Assembly (NCBI GenBank): GCA_963575645.1
Contig: OY754467.1
Span: 23,395,001-23,459,000, forward strand
Length of the DNA: 64,000 nucleotides
Origin: Xanthostigma xanthostigma
Lineage: Eukaryota; Arthropoda; Insecta; Raphidioptera; Raphidiidae
Reading direction: 5' to 3'
The position numbers were made by a program, and so were the translations under genes. Below the pieces are notes generated by a model. That model had not been told where the DNA came from. It ran no database searches and worked only from the letters and a program-made list of their open reading frames with translations. This document shows, in pieces, positions 1 to 12,627 of the stretch (position 1 is its first letter; each line of letters starts with the position of its first letter).

Positions 1-1150
1 CTAAATAAATAAAATATCACGATGGCAGTATACACATGTCAACGTGCATTTGTATGTACGGAGTACAGATTTGTAATATTTTATGACAAATAAGGGAATC
101 ACGTCGTAGTCCATCTCGCGGGTACAGCTGTCTTGAACTGTTGCATTACGTTGCAAGTGCGTGAGAAATAGACAGAAATACCGTTGCAGTATTATAATCT
201 ATACGAATTTATATCGTACTACTTTTAATGGATGTATTCTGTAACTTTGTAGTATCAACATTAAAAAATGTATATTATACACAAACTTCCTAGATGATAC
301 ATCCATATCTGTGTAAATTTTAGGTTAACATATTGGTCACCGAAAAATTTACAAACAGATAAGAAAATTGATTTAGAGAGACAGCTGGTTTCTTTGTTGT
401 GTTGACTGTTTGATGACTTATATAATATACAGGCCTCGCCGAAGAATTATAGATAAAATTTGAAAATAAGTTCTTGCACGCCACCGTACAAAATAGCTTT
501 TTTTTATCAGGTTTGCCAGGTTCCCGATTTTCACTCGGACAGTTCGATTTTTAAGTGTTTTGTCCATGTGAAAAATTAAAACAGACCCGGACTATAAAAT
601 GTCCGGGATTTTTGAAATCGTTACGTATTCACGACACTACTTGTCTATGGTGCAATCATCATAGTCCAGGTACGTGCAAAAAATGTATATATCTCGATTG
701 TAATGCTTTTATGACTCGTGTGACTGTTAAAACTCGGTCACACTCGTTTATAAACTAGAATGTGTACAATCTAGATACCTAAACTACTATTTTCTGTGTG
801 CCGTATCCCATAATGAACCGTTTTATTGAGTGTAAAATCGCAAAGCAATATTATATTCAGTTTTATTCCTGATAATTATTTTTTATTGATTGCAATTACT
901 ATTTAAGGTAGATAATCTGAAGGTAAATAAAAACAGTATTTATAGCGTCAAAAAAGCAATATTACGGCGTTTTTTTTTTGTCTGATAGTTGAAATCCTGC
1001 AGAAAACGTGCCTTTTATACTATCAGTTGTGAAATATATACGACTACCTTATGGGGTTTTGTAATAGTTGTAAATTGACATGATAAAGAGATTTATTGGG
1101 TGTAAAAAATTATGTTTTCAAACACGTATCAAAAAACGTTGCTGAAAGCT
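1..1150. other. AT-rich DNA, no gene seen
   Basis: No codon-biased frame, RNA gene or repeat arm could be recognised. The 67-codon frame at 555-758 has no similarity I know and no splice context, so I read it as chance. Confidence 0.5.
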
Positions 1151-1154
1151 AAAT

Positions 1155-1550
1155 ATGTAAAGTCCGCTACAAATGAGGCTGGATTTGCCGCTAGATTCCT
1201 TGCTAGATTTGACTACTAGTTTTCTAGCGCTGGTTTTCTTTATGTGCTCGCTTCACACGAGACGTCTTTTCAAGTTTGTTTGTTGATGGATCTGGTGCGC
1301 GTGCAGTGACAGTTCAAATATAAACGTATGTTATCTGCGCAGAATGACGCCATATTGGTCTATGGGCGTTTGTTCATGTCGCTCACGTGATAAGATACTG
1401 TTTCCTGATTTATTCTTGCTCAGAGCAAGCAAAGGACCTAGCAATAACAATAGTCCCTGTTCTAATTTTAAAATCTATCTCGTAAGCTAGCAGGCAAGTT
1501 TGCAGTGACGTACCCAGTCAAGTATAGTGTTTCCAGCCTCGTGTGAAGCT
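1155..1550. repeat. dispersed repeat, related to 30182-30400
   Basis: Shares several blocks with 30182-30400: GCCGCTAGATT, a TTTATGTG-TCGCTTCAC block, and the stretch ACGCCAT followed by GGGCGTTTG. Its outer parts carry GAGGCTGG near the left edge and CCAGCCTCGTGTGAAGC near the right, so it may be a MITE with short inverted ends. The superfamily is not resolved and the edges are approximate. Confidence 0.45.
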
Positions 1551-1559
1551 CTGAATGGA

Positions 1560-3360
1560 ATAGTTGGCAGTCTACATAATTTGTGATGTTTTCATGTTTT
1601 AAGAAAAATATTTATATAATTGTATTGACGTAATTATATATCCTGATTTTGAAAATTAAGTCAGTTTCTTCATTATCATGTTAAAAGCGCCAAATTGTAT
1701 CACCTGGACAATATGTATATATATTTTTGAATATAGTTATTCTTTATTAGTGTATTTGCCATAAGGCACTTATTTAATATTTATAAACGCTCAGCAGCTG
1801 GGTTTTAATGTTAAAAGTGGCGACAGCCCGTCGTCTGAACATGCTGATTTAAATCTGATCTCGTGAATGCACTTATACCTACATAATATTAATATGTGGC
1901 ATCAGTCACAATATTATTATGTAATAATAATAACTAAACTTTCACAACGACACCGTCGATCTGCATGTAAATAGTTTATCTATCAGCTATAGCTTTGTGA
2001 TCTGACGGAAGACTGTAGATGATTACTACTGATTAGAAAACGATTTTTTCATTTTCGTTAGAACAAAAGTACGTTTCTGTCATTTGATAAAATCGATTTT
2101 CTAACCATTATCTTATGAAAGTGACATATCGCTTCAATCTTGAGTTATTTTCTGTTAGAGTTCCAAGGGACCATAAGCATCCTCAAAATATGATATTTTT
2201 CTATATGTATAATACTAACGTTCACTTTACAATATTTTTTAACGGCATAACGTTTATAGGGTTCGCTAGATAATGTTTTCAAAATTTCTTATTTATATGT
2301 TAATGAATAGAAAAACATTTTTTTTTTAATTATTGAAATTTAATAATAATAAAGTACAAAGTAATTTCTGCTTAGAATGCCATTTTTTCAATTAAATGAA
2401 GATGTAGATTTAAAAGTCGTGCCAGAAATCCTGCTGAAGTGTCGAATTTATTAAATTATAAACTGACGCAGATGACCTCAGCTGTTAAGCGTCTATAGTC
2501 AACAAACTTCTTCTAAATTTTCACTTTGAGTTAATAATTTGCTAAGTAGGTCCTTGAATTTTTAAAATTATTTTATTTCTACAGAAAATACTAAGTGTTT
2601 TTCACACCTTGTATACACATAAATGATATCAAACGTTACGATGTTGATCTATTGTTTTTGCAATTGCGTTGTAAAATATATAGCCAAACGTGAATTACTG
2701 TTATATATAGTTACTCTACAGTTCAGAGTAAATGATTATTATTAACTAATTACTTGTTATGCCCTCAGTGAAGATTTTACACAAACGTATTAGAATTCAT
2801 GAACCGTATGCTGCATCTGGTATTTATATTGTAAAATAAGTACTGTTATTTCATGATAAAATGCTATAATGTTTAATATTTCGAAACTGTTATATTATTC
2901 TATACGTATTGTTCTCAGCGTTATATAAAAATAACATTTACATTAATCTTGTTTACTGTTCTTATAAACTTCAATCATTTTAAAAATATGCTAATTTCGT
3001 GTGGCAATTTTTTTATTGTCGATTTAATATAGCGAGTCACAATGCACCGATATCTATTAGTCATTTTACCTTATCCGTTAATTTAATATCCTTTAATTCT
3101 AAATTGTCTTCTGTGTCCCACCTATTTTATTTTTTCATTTGGCGTCCATATGATACTCCTAAAAACAAGTTTTGATCATATATCATTTTGTGTCCCTTCT
3201 GCTGTATCTTTTATTGTCCTCGTAGGTACTTGCGGTTTGATATCTGTGTTCCTAATACTTCCGCGAATTTTATTGAATTTAGTGTCTTAATAATATATTT
3301 CGTCCAAAATTATGAATATTACATTTGAAAAAACAAATTATTACCAGAAATAATAACATT
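1560..3360. other. AT-rich DNA, no gene seen
   Basis: Only low-complexity A/T runs and isolated acceptor-like TTTCTACAG/TTTACAG strings appear. No frame here is supported. Confidence 0.5.
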
Positions 3361-3374
3361 GTTTTCCTTTACAG

Positions 3375-3503
3375 TCAGTCACAAATGAAAAATCGAAAAA
3401 ATGTTTTGAATAGCGCGCATAATACCACTGTGAAGGTCATAGGCAAGATAGGCAAGATACAATTTTGGGGTGGGTTGGCCCGAAGTAAAAAAATTGTGAT
3501 AAC
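3375..3503 (+). CDS. candidate cassette exon, 129 bp, function unknown
   Basis: A good acceptor (TTGTTTTCCTTTACAG, ending 3374) and a good donor (AAC|GTAAGT, GT at 3504-3505) bound 129 bases, exactly 43 codons. One frame is open right through and continues upstream to 3325; the stop of that frame lies inside the donor GTAA. The encoded peptide is basic, with KNRKN near its start and the repeat IGKIGKI before a Trp, and I do not recognise it. The strand agrees with the two recursive splice sites further along. Against it: short open frames are common by chance, and no flanking exon is visible. It may be a cryptic or chance exon. Confidence 0.22.
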
Positions 3504-3629
3504 GTAAGTTGGATACCATGAAGTTTGTTATATTAGTATGTCGACAACTGACAGTGAAGTTAGTTAAAATTGTACATCTAGAAGTATTTTTTTATATATG
3601 CATTTATTTATATTTTATTTATTTTATTT

Positions 3630-3760
3630 TCCACAGTCCACACAAACACACGCGCAGCATTGTGTCAGCTAATTTCGGCAAGCACTGACTAGTGACTGTG
3701 TATAATGTATATTTTACACGAACCATTTCGAGTTACTATCGACTATTTTTTTTTTATTAT
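3630..3760. repeat. dispersed repeat, related to 60025-60155
   Basis: Shares CATTGTGTCAGC/CAATGTGTCAGC, then CGGCAA, then CGAACCATTTCGA-TTACT-TCGAC with the segment near 60030-60150, in the same order and direction. By eye it is an old family. Its class is not known. Confidence 0.45.
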
Positions 3761-3965
3761 AGGACCTGCACAATAAATAATATTGCAGTCTTGTTTATTC
3801 ATTGAAAACATTCGAATTCCGAATACAGCCTTACATCAATGTATTCGAATACTGTATCCTAATTCCGAAGTACTCGGAGACTACAAAACTCCGATATACG
3901 TTTTTTATTATTATCGTATTGAGTTGAAATTAAGAGTAAAAGTTAATTTGGGATTATATGAAATA

Positions 3966-4345
3966 CTAGCGGTCCGTTCCGGTTTCACCCGGGTGCGATA
4001 GATGTAATGCTGCGAAATGTGTTTCGTTTGCGGTTCGATGTCTGAACTTTTAGCTTTGATCAAAGTCTATCAGATTTGCTTTTGAACTAATAGCTTTGAG
4101 CGAATTCTACCAGATGTCGCTACTTGGTTCTAAAACAGTTTTTTTTGTTTCCTTCTGAACTAATATATTTGAGTAAATTATATCAGATGTCGTGACATGT
4201 TACTAAAACAATTTTTTTACAAAACATCGTAATTTTGTACAAAATATTTAATAAAAACTATCTTATAGGGTAAGTTGCAGTGAGCAACATACATTCACAA
4301 ATTTTATTAAAATCGGTTCAGTTGTTTCGGAGTTTGGCGCGGCCA
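3966..4345 (-). mobile_element. Helitron fragment, non-autonomous
   Basis: Read on the minus strand, it ends in a CACCCGGGTG hairpin block, a short GC-rich stretch and CTAG, followed by T, which is the usual Helitron 3' end (CTRR inserted next to T). The body matches 28237-28585 for over 300 bases, including the blocks AATAGCTTTGAGCGAATTCT and ATCGGTTCA. The 5' TC end could not be fixed, so the boundary near 4345 is approximate. No replication or helicase gene is present. Confidence 0.6.
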
Positions 4346-4349
4346 ATAG

Positions 4350-4960
4350 ATTAGTTTCAAAGGGATAAAATTTGAAGTTAATAAATATTGAAAATCACTT
4401 AACTCTTAAATAATGATAGCACGTCATAATCACAATTTATCATTCTCTGGGTATTTTTTTCCTGCAAAAAATCATAGTTTATGCAGTTATTAGTTTTGCA
4501 ATAATTTATCTCTAACTAGTAATGCTCTTCATGCCGCATTATACGCTACAGATAATAATAATTACATGTAATTATTTTTCGATTCATAATATGATCCGTT
4601 TTTGTAATCCGAAGTAAATCAATTAGGCAATCGTACCACACATAGCACGTAAGTGCGGTACATTCTTTTTGCGCTTATGTGTTATGCAAATCAATTGCAT
4701 ATTCGATTGACTTGAACCATAGACAAGACAAGCAGTTGTAGGGCTGGACTAAAAATTGAAGCTGTAAAATCTCAAGAGCACCATTCATCTGGTTAAATAT
4801 TTTTGTGAAAATGATAAAAGAAGACAGTGAAGAATGAATCATCGATCTTAGTTATACTGTTCCCTTCATGTGTCTAACAATTAGTAACATTTAAAAAATA
4901 CAAAAATACTTCTTTGTTCCAATTTCATAAAACATTGACATACGTCATAATAGGTTTGTT
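4350..4960. other. AT-rich DNA, no gene seen
   Basis: A weak palindrome around 4632-4690 (GTACCACACATAGCAC and a later GCGCTTATGTGTTATGC) is the only structure seen. Confidence 0.4.
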
Positions 4961-4967
4961 TCAAGCA

Positions 4968-5089
4968 GCTAGCAAACCGCAACGAAATCGTCACCACCAT
5001 GCGCAGTAGCTAAAACGTGTTTGAAAACCGATAGAGCTTCGTTTTGGCTACAGCGCATGCGGGTGACGATTTCGTTGCGGTTTGCTAGC
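4968..5089. repeat. short foldback MITE
   Basis: The arms are about 50 bp and almost perfectly complementary, beginning GCTAGCAAACCGC and ending GCGGTTTGCTAGC, around a 20-base centre. They are much richer in G+C than the flanks. No clear target duplication was seen, so the superfamily is open. Confidence 0.6.
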
Positions 5090-5312
5090 ACTATCGACCA
5101 CAAAAATTGAAAAATTATTAAGAATAAATGAGTTTTGGAATTGTTTTTCTTCTAAGTACCTACCTATATATACAGTTGAAGGCACTAATACAAAAAAAAA
5201 TTAAGTATGTTTTTTTTTTCTTCAACATTTCTTTTTTATATTAAAATAAAGGAATTTCTGTATTACCTTTTTTTTAAAACACAGTTTCTAAATTTTGGAA
5301 TTAATGTAATTT

Positions 5313-5475
5313 AATTCTTCTTGGTTTCTGGCTTGTATGCCGTGGTCCATTGGTATTACTACCTATAATAGTAAGTAATAGTAGTAATACCAATGGACCA
5401 CGGCATACAAGCCCGGAAACCGAGAAGAATTGGATCAACACCGGCCGTGAAAGCGTACACACTTGGATAATGTAA
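5313..5475. repeat. inverted repeat, dispersed family with 41562-41650
   Basis: Arms at 5313-5362 and 5380-5431 are complementary around a short AT loop. The right arm plus 45 bases (5385-5475) matches 41562-41650: both read ACCAATGGACCAC, CATACAAGCCCGGAA, AAGAA-TTGGATC, CGTGAAAGC and ACACACTTGGA in order. The shared part keeps an open frame in this copy, which hints at an old coding source, but I cannot name it. Confidence 0.55.
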
Positions 5476-5479
5476 TTTA

Positions 5480-7270
5480 GATCACTTGTAAACATATTTT
5501 TAAAGGACATGAATATCTATAACAAGTTCATTTATTGTCAAAAAAACAGTTCACTCAGTTTTTCATATTAATTTTCAATCTTTTCGCCATCCTTCGATCG
5601 CAGCGTGAGGTCTACTTTTGCTTTTTGCTCTACCGTATTATCGGTAGGGCGTCTCCGTTCCACGTCTTGTACTGTCATGTATGCATGTGATTTGAAAGCA
5701 CTACCAAAGAAATACTCTATGGAGCTACTACACACTTTCATAATAGTACGTAGTAACGTAACCTATCAGTTATCTTTAATCAGCACGCTTAGTACCTAGA
5801 TGTAATAACTAAAACTTTACTTAACAGTTCTTCTCAAACGATAGTTAACTTGCGACTTTACACATGAAAATATCTTTCTTGCACGAGCCTCTATAGAATA
5901 GTTGCAATTTTCATGTGTTTAGCGGTAGTCAAATGATCCTTTTTTGCACTAGTGTGTTGAGTAAATAAAAAAGAAATACGAAATTTAGTCGTACTCAACG
6001 AGATGTACATATATGGAGCTAGTGTAAGAAAATGAAAAATATAAGGGACTTTGCAACATTGCCTACGCAATTGTACTTGACTCCAAGTAAAATCATGCCA
6101 TTTTCCCTAAATGCATGTATTACGAACACAAATTCCATGGAATATCGATAAGAGTAGATATTTTCAGGGTAAAATCCACAAAATATTTCGCCTTTTTTTA
6201 AAGAAACGCACAGATAATTCTATTTTTACTTGTTTAATTTTAGAGAAAATTATTGTTTAAAAATTTAGAAGCCACTGTTTTTATCTGTCAGTCATGTTCT
6301 AGTTCTACCTCAATTCGTTCGATAATAATGTTAAATAAACTAAATAGATGTTATTTATTAATTGTTTTCTAATTGAAATATGTAATTAAATATTTCATAA
6401 TCTTTATTATATTTACTTTTCGATAAAATTATATTGAAGCATAGTTGTGTAATTAGATATGCTGCTATCTTCTGTAATCTATACAATTATTAATACTTAC
6501 AAAAAACTAATAAAATTAAATTATTTTAAATTTCATTGAAAAAAAAGTTGTATAAGTTTGTAGATTAGCTGCAGTTGAACATATTTTATAAGAAATATAT
6601 TGGGATTTTTTAAGAATGACTGAACTATTACAGTGGATCGTTTTCTACTTATATTTGAATTGTTTGAAGGCAAGCCAAAAGTATTTCCAAACAGATTAAT
6701 GTCAAGTACAGGGACGAAACATTTAATTGAAAGCTCGTGTAAAAATAATGTGTAGACGCTCCGTTTATTCGAATATATCGCTAAAAAAATAAACTTGGAT
6801 TGTTCTCAAAACAGCTGAAAACTTTCTCGTGACCGTATTTTTTTAATTACTGTTTTGTTTTTCTACCGTTTGTTTTGATTTGTATCATATTTCAGCGAAT
6901 TCCAGAATGATATTGGTTTTTCTGATTTTATTTTTTATTGTTATAAGCTATTCATATATTATCCGAAAATTGAAAACATGTGCTATATTTACGAGCTTTT
7001 ATTCAACTTTGCATGTTTGTCAATCAGTTTGGGTTTAATCTAGCAAGTCGTTTTTTGACCACTTCCCCCTGATCTATTACTTTGAAATGTTGAAAACTTA
7101 TGTAGTATCAATACAATACAATAATCTCAACACCAGAATCAGCTCACTATGCAACTTTTTAACACCCTATAGTAGACGTACCGTGTTTGGGCTCGTTTTG
7201 GTCGGCAGGTGGTTCTAACGTAACACTCGTGCTGTGGGCTTATAGAGTAAATGTCTGAAACAGAATTAAT
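5480..7270. other. AT-rich DNA, no gene seen
   Basis: No gene, tRNA or long repeat arm is visible. The small frame at 5605-5799 has no family signature. Confidence 0.45.
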
Positions 7271-7279
7271 ATTTTTTAA

Positions 7280-7379
7280 ATCATTGTTGATCTGATCTAA
7301 AAGCTTGTCGCAAGATATATATAAAAAATTTATAATTTAAACTTTTTGCGAAATGCTTTTAGGTCAGGTCAACAATGAT
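7280..7379. repeat. 100-bp imperfect palindrome
   Basis: ATCATTGTTGATCTGATCT at the left is matched by its imperfect complement ending AACAATGAT at 7379, with an AT-rich centre. It is probably a small MITE remnant. No target duplication was found. Confidence 0.5.
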
Positions 7380-7384
7380 AAAAT

Positions 7385-8460
7385 GATTTTATTTGTTTGA
7401 TTGTTTTAAAAATAGCTTGTTTTTGAAAGATATTTTACTTAAATTTTATTTCGTAGCATGTCTCTGAATTACCAACTACGGTAAAATTTAGCGGAAAAAG
7501 TTCTTTTTTACCTTAAAATTTTGAAAGTCGTACCTACCAGAAAACAAGTATAATATTTGTGTTTTTTTTTTTATTTTTAAGGAATTTTATGAAGACTGTG
7601 ATGCCTACTGTAACAAAAATCGTTTTTTCCCGTAACTCTCTGTGATTGTAAGGTGTACTTATAAAGAAGAAATTTTGCGTTTAACTCACTAAATTACTCT
7701 ACAAAATATCTTTCCTTTGTCAACTACCAAATAACCGAAAAAGTATAGGTATGTACATCAAAAGTTCAACAACGCTTTGACATTTAAAAAGAGTTTTATG
7801 ATTTATTCTTAGTTGTCTCTTTTGTCTATTATAAATTTATAAAAATCGAATTGTAGTCAGAAAAATTAATTTCTCCTTAATTAGTAATTAGAGGTAATAT
7901 ATAAAAATATAAGGATACATGTACTACGTTGATATTATGCATTCCATAATAGTCGAAAGATTATTTTAGTGAAAGTTTTTAATATCATATCTTTTACAAA
8001 ACTTTATAACATTGGATATACACGCTGACCGAATACATATGATTTAAACTTGACCCGTGAGAAATACCGATGATCAATCCGACACGTAACTTGAATATTT
8101 TAATACATGTGCGTATATTTATTAACAGTGCAAAATTTTATTATTAGTACTGTTTCCGGCATTTCGTTTTCATCATCACTGTCATAGAAAAAAGTTTTAA
8201 GAAATTTATTTAACTTATTCAAGAACGTGTAAAAATTCTAGTAACTTTTATTTTTTTGTATTTCTTCTAATAATAAAGGGTGTTTAAGGCCATCGACTGC
8301 TAGGTTTTTCTGTGTCTTATACCAATTCATGTTTTTTTTACTTTATTGATTTTAATAATACACTGAAAATCCTATTGAAACTTCTATGTATATTTTGCTT
8401 GTCATTGATATCCCATCGTGACGCCAGGACTCCTAGAAATTGCGCCCTATTCTTTATGTT
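7385..8460. other. AT-rich DNA, no gene seen
   Basis: Long T and A runs only; the frame at 8312-8518 runs into the repeat unit at 8502. Confidence 0.45.
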
Positions 8461-8501
8461 AATTCTTCAAATAAATAAAATTGGCGACCAATTTTTCTCG
8501 A

Positions 8502-8549
8502 CAATTTTATTTATTTGAAGAGTTCTATTCAGACGTTGATCAAAGATTT
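8502..8549 (-). repeat. 50-bp retro-unit, copy 1
   Basis: On the minus strand it reads AAATCTTTGATCAACGTCTG, then AATAGAACTCTTCAAATAAA. It is one of five copies in the window. A second, inverted piece of its tail lies at 8463-8481, so tail and neighbour form a hairpin. No target duplication is visible at this copy. Confidence 0.6.
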
Positions 8550-8554
8550 GAACT

Positions 8555-9457
8555 TTATGTGAATTCTTTTTATTAATGTGATATTATACAGAATAAATAA
8601 GTTAAAGTGCGTTCGTTATATTTTGTACATTTTCTGTAGTAAATTTTCATAGTGTATTATTTATTTTTTTGTTTAGTCATTTATTTGTATTTGAATGGAC
8701 ATTTACTTGAAAGTGATAACTTCATTTAGAATACTACATGTAGGCATTATGATTTTAAATTAATCATTGCATTTTTGCGTCTAAACAACATTTTATTGAA
8801 ATTTATTATGAATGTTTACCGCGATGCAATTTAAACAAAAACAAAAGAAAATTGTGAAAACAAAAAGTTTAATTCTATTGTACTTAAATATATTATAATA
8901 ATATTACTGTAGGTCAATGGCTACAAGGTTGTTATACAGAACAAATTAGTAAAACTTATTAACTGTAAATTTAATTAAAAACTTTGCGGTGCCGACGCGT
9001 GCATCGCCGTATTATTATTGTTATTATTATTAAATTCGTGAACGTGTATTAATTTCTTATTGTAATTATTATTTTGAAAGATCCAACATAATCGTATCAT
9101 TAAGGTGTAACAAAACCTCGCCCACAGTTATAAAAAGATATTATGATAAACGTATAATTAACGGTTAAAAAAACCTACTGCCAATAAAATAAAGAGTTCG
9201 TAACTACTTGTGGAATGTGGAAAATAAGTATAAATTGCTGATTTGTGTATAAAAGAAGTCAAATGAATTTTCTCATTATCTTCAATAACGTAAAAACTCT
9301 GTGACTCTTCTTTACACACTGCTCAAAAAAATTTTATAGCACTAAACCAGGCGTCGTAGTAACTGTAGCCAGTTTTACCTATATAGTTTAATATATAAAT
9401 CTAAAGTTTACAAGTAATGAAAAAAATTTAACTTTCAAATTAAGAGATATAAAATTA
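8555..9457. other. AT-rich DNA, no gene seen
   Basis: It holds (ATT)n-like runs near 9010-9030 and nothing that can be called a gene. Confidence 0.45.
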
Positions 9458-9815
9458 CAGGTATTCCTCGACTTAATACGAACCACCGATTTACGAACGT
9501 TCCTAGTTAGACTTATGAAATTCACCCACAACCATTTCAACCGCCCAACACTACCGCTCTATTCCAGCCAATGGGCCACATCCACCTTCAAAAGCTATCA
9601 CCTCAGGAAAGTCAACAATGACACTGTAAAATGTTTCTACATCGGCTTTTTTCAAGGCCAACAAAAGTCTATGACGAAACAACAACAAAAATATCCATAT
9701 ATAATAATTATGTATTACCCATACATCCTAATCTCTATAAATTATATGATCCGACTTACGAACAAACACGACGAGTCCCGGAAACGCAAGGTGTTCGTAA
9801 GTCGAGGAGTACCAG
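9458..9815. mobile_element. pogo/Tigger-type MITE, 358 bp
   Basis: The ends are CAGGTATTCCTCGACTTA and, on the other strand, CTGGTACTCCTCGACTTA. TA flanks both sides (9456-9457 and 9816-9817), as expected for the Tc1/mariner group; CAG plus CCTCGACTTA is a typical pogo/Tigger end. The 103-codon frame inside (9515-9826) has no transposase motif, so the copy is non-autonomous. Confidence 0.7.
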
Positions 9816-9829
9816 TAGATATGTAGTTT

Positions 9830-10780
9830 GATGAACGAAGCGGGACACCCTTAAATTATTGTTAATTGAAATGACATATCAGCAGAGTATGAAGACTTTG
9901 GTAGTGAGACTGAATCAGGGCCTGTCAAAACTGACTACAAACAGACAAGTAATTTATATACTTTTAGTAAACTTTTTGAATCTACCGTTTTTTTTAAATA
10001 TCATTTTATTTAGGGTGTCGCTTTTTAAAATGCACAAGCGGACGACAAGACTTCTGGCTGCTGCGTTTTTGTTTTGACAAAGCGGGACATTTTTACGTAT
10101 TTTGAGGACAGCGGGAAACTTAGCTTCAAAACAGGACGTATGGTCACATTAAGTATGATCATACTCAATTAATTTAGGAGAGACAATCCTGTGTTTCCCG
10201 TGTAAGTGAACTGATAACATTGGCGTTACATATCAATAGGGTACATAATATTTTATACCTGTGTGTAATCTTTTGTTTGCAATAACTATATCTATAACTT
10301 TGTAATGATTATATTTATACCTTATGTTTGTTATGACTCATATTTTGTTGTATAAATATTATTATAAATCGAGTCACGTTGTTTTAAAGTGACGTCTGAC
10401 AAATTAAATTAAAATAAAAAAAATGTAAGCTGCGAATTCAAAACAATGTAATTTCTAAAAAATCAAATAGGGAAAGTAGAACAGTTTACAAAACATTCTT
10501 TTAGATAATTTGTAGTAATAAAAATATTTTATTATTTAACAATGAATGCATAAGTTCAGTGTTATTTATTTATTTAAATATAAATTAGTAATAAAGTTTT
10601 AGATATATATAGGTAGCTGGTATAGGTATTACATTAATTAATATACAAACTGTTTTCCTTCTTGCTTCTGTTCGTCGGTAATGTACATGCAAAACAGTGA
10701 AAAACGATCAATAGTCCTTAAATTTTTTTATAAAGAATTGAAAAATGCAGTAAAATAATATTGTTCAATTATTTTCCTAG
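9830..10780. other. no gene; fragment of an unassigned repeat
   Basis: 10075-10150 (AAGCGGGACATTTTTACG through AAACAGGACGTATGGTCAC) has the look of a DNA-transposon end, but its partner end is not clear. The rest is AT-rich and unremarkable. Confidence 0.35.
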
Positions 10781-10787
10781 TTTTAAG

Positions 10788-10826
10788 TTTGAAGAGTCGT
10801 TCTATTCAGACGTTAATCAAAGATTT
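10788..10826 (-). repeat. 50-bp retro-unit, copy 2
   Basis: Carries TCTATTCAGACGTTAATCAA followed by AGATTT, as in the other copies, with a three-base difference next to GAAGAG. TTTAAGTT precedes it (10782-10789) and recurs at 10824-10831, a possible 8-bp target duplication. Confidence 0.55.
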
Positions 10827-11589
10827 AAGTTACTTAGCTTGATATAATTGATTCAGACACCCGAAGCCATTTTCTGTAAAAACGGTTTTTAATATGTCAT
10901 TTTTGACTAAGGCCTTTAAATCTTTTTATAATATATTTGATGGTTTGTATTTCGAAAAATGTTGAAAATAAAGAATTAACAAAGCTTTTTTCAAAATCTT
11001 TTTGTAGCTTCGCATGGTTGTTGTATCTAAAAAAATCTTGCAACTTGATTTTCATCTTCTTTTACCTGTTGCCGTGAAACTTTGATTCCAGTATAATACC
11101 TATTCTTTCTTTTGTGAAAATTTATCGGACTATACGTTAAAATTTATAGTTAAGTATAAAAAAAATCTGAAAAATACCTATTGCGTCAACTTGCTGAAAA
11201 GTTGAAAATAAATTTTCTCTTCTATAACGTTTCGAAACGAGGGACACCCTGCGTACCTAATACCTATGTATACTTTATTTAATTCATCGAGGGGTTCGCG
11301 TTTAGTCATTATAACCGAAAAACGTTTTTTTTTAAATTTTTTTATTTTTTTAATCAAATTTTATTATAAACATAATATATACTTAACATAGATTTGTACT
11401 CTTGAAAATTTTAGAATGACGATAATGCCAGGTATAGAATTTTTGAAATGAATTTCTATTCTCTTTTGCGGTGCCCCATTCCCATAATATGGAACAAGTA
11501 AAATATTTTTTTTTGTATATTTCCAATTTGATAAATAAATCATAGCGCACAGAGTGCGCCCGGCCAAGTTCTCGCACTCAAGCCTATAC

Positions 11590-11655
11590 TATATGTTAAA
11601 TTGGATGCTGTATATTCTTATAAATAAGAATAAACAGCATCCAATTTAACATATA
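11590..11655. repeat. 66-bp near-perfect hairpin
   Basis: TATATGTTAAATTGGATGCT at the left is exactly mirrored by AGCATCCAATTTAACATATA at the right. The inner TATTCTTAT/ATAAGAATA also pair, so almost the whole 66 bases fold into one stem of about 31 bp with a tiny loop. A perfect stem suggests a MITE remnant more than a microRNA precursor. Confidence 0.6.
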
Positions 11656-11659
11656 CCTA

Positions 11660-12620
11660 GTTCTGTTGTATGTACAAATTCCATTCTTGATTTAAAAAAA
11701 TCAAAAATTTGCATAATTGAAATTAATGTCAATAATTTGTTGACACTATGACCTCGCAACTAACGCATTGGCATTTGTTATATAATTGTTTGACATACGA
11801 CAATTATAACCTGTCAATTAATCAAACATGTTGTATAATCACTAATCAGCCATGCTTTAGGTAGCTGGACTTACTAACAGGCGTGTAATATCTAATACAT
11901 CTACCTATCTCTTTATATTTATACATGACTCATCTGTTGTAATACCTTCTGCACCACGTAATTTCACACAAAGTACGCGATACTACTGTAAAGTAAACAT
12001 TCTTGCAGTGTTTTAATATTTATTGTTTACTGTTGTTGCAAGTATTTAAAACAAGCAAAAACTGTAACTTTTCACATGAAAAGAAAAAAACAATTTTGTA
12101 TAATTTAAAACTTGAGTATGGTAGATCATGTCTAAATTGACCACTTCTCTTTTTAAATAGAGTGAGCACAGTAAAAAACTTTTACAACACATATTGAGTA
12201 GGCCATATTCCATAAAAAAATGCACTTTCAAAATGGCACGGGTAGTGTAATTCTGGTCGTATCATTTTAAAAATGCTTACTTTGCAAAGGAGCTAAAAAA
12301 GAAATATTTACGGCACACTCCGGACATATTCATAAAAATTTCCCAAAATATATAGAGAAAATGTGTTTTGGGGTTATGCCATGATTTCTGTGAACTTGAG
12401 TCAACGAGTTCAGGAGTGATCAGGTTATGAAGGTGCAGATCAGTCACAAGATATACCTATGTATCTTTTTGTGTAAATTGAATAACTATTTTTATTATAC
12501 TATAGTTCTTAACTGATTCTCAAAATCTTAGAAAGAAACATAGATTGGATTGGGCCAGCAAAATTATGAGTCATCTTTTTTCCCTGCCTTTGTAGTTCAA
12601 TCAACGAAGACCAAAAACTG
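11660..12620. other. AT-rich DNA, no gene seen
   Basis: No repeat arm or frame is supported. Frame 12046-12231 on the minus strand lacks any signature. Confidence 0.45.
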
Positions 12621-12627
12621 CCAAATA

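Noticed and set aside
9515-9826. 103-codon frame
   Set aside because: It sits within the pogo-type MITE and reads through its right end; no transposase motif.
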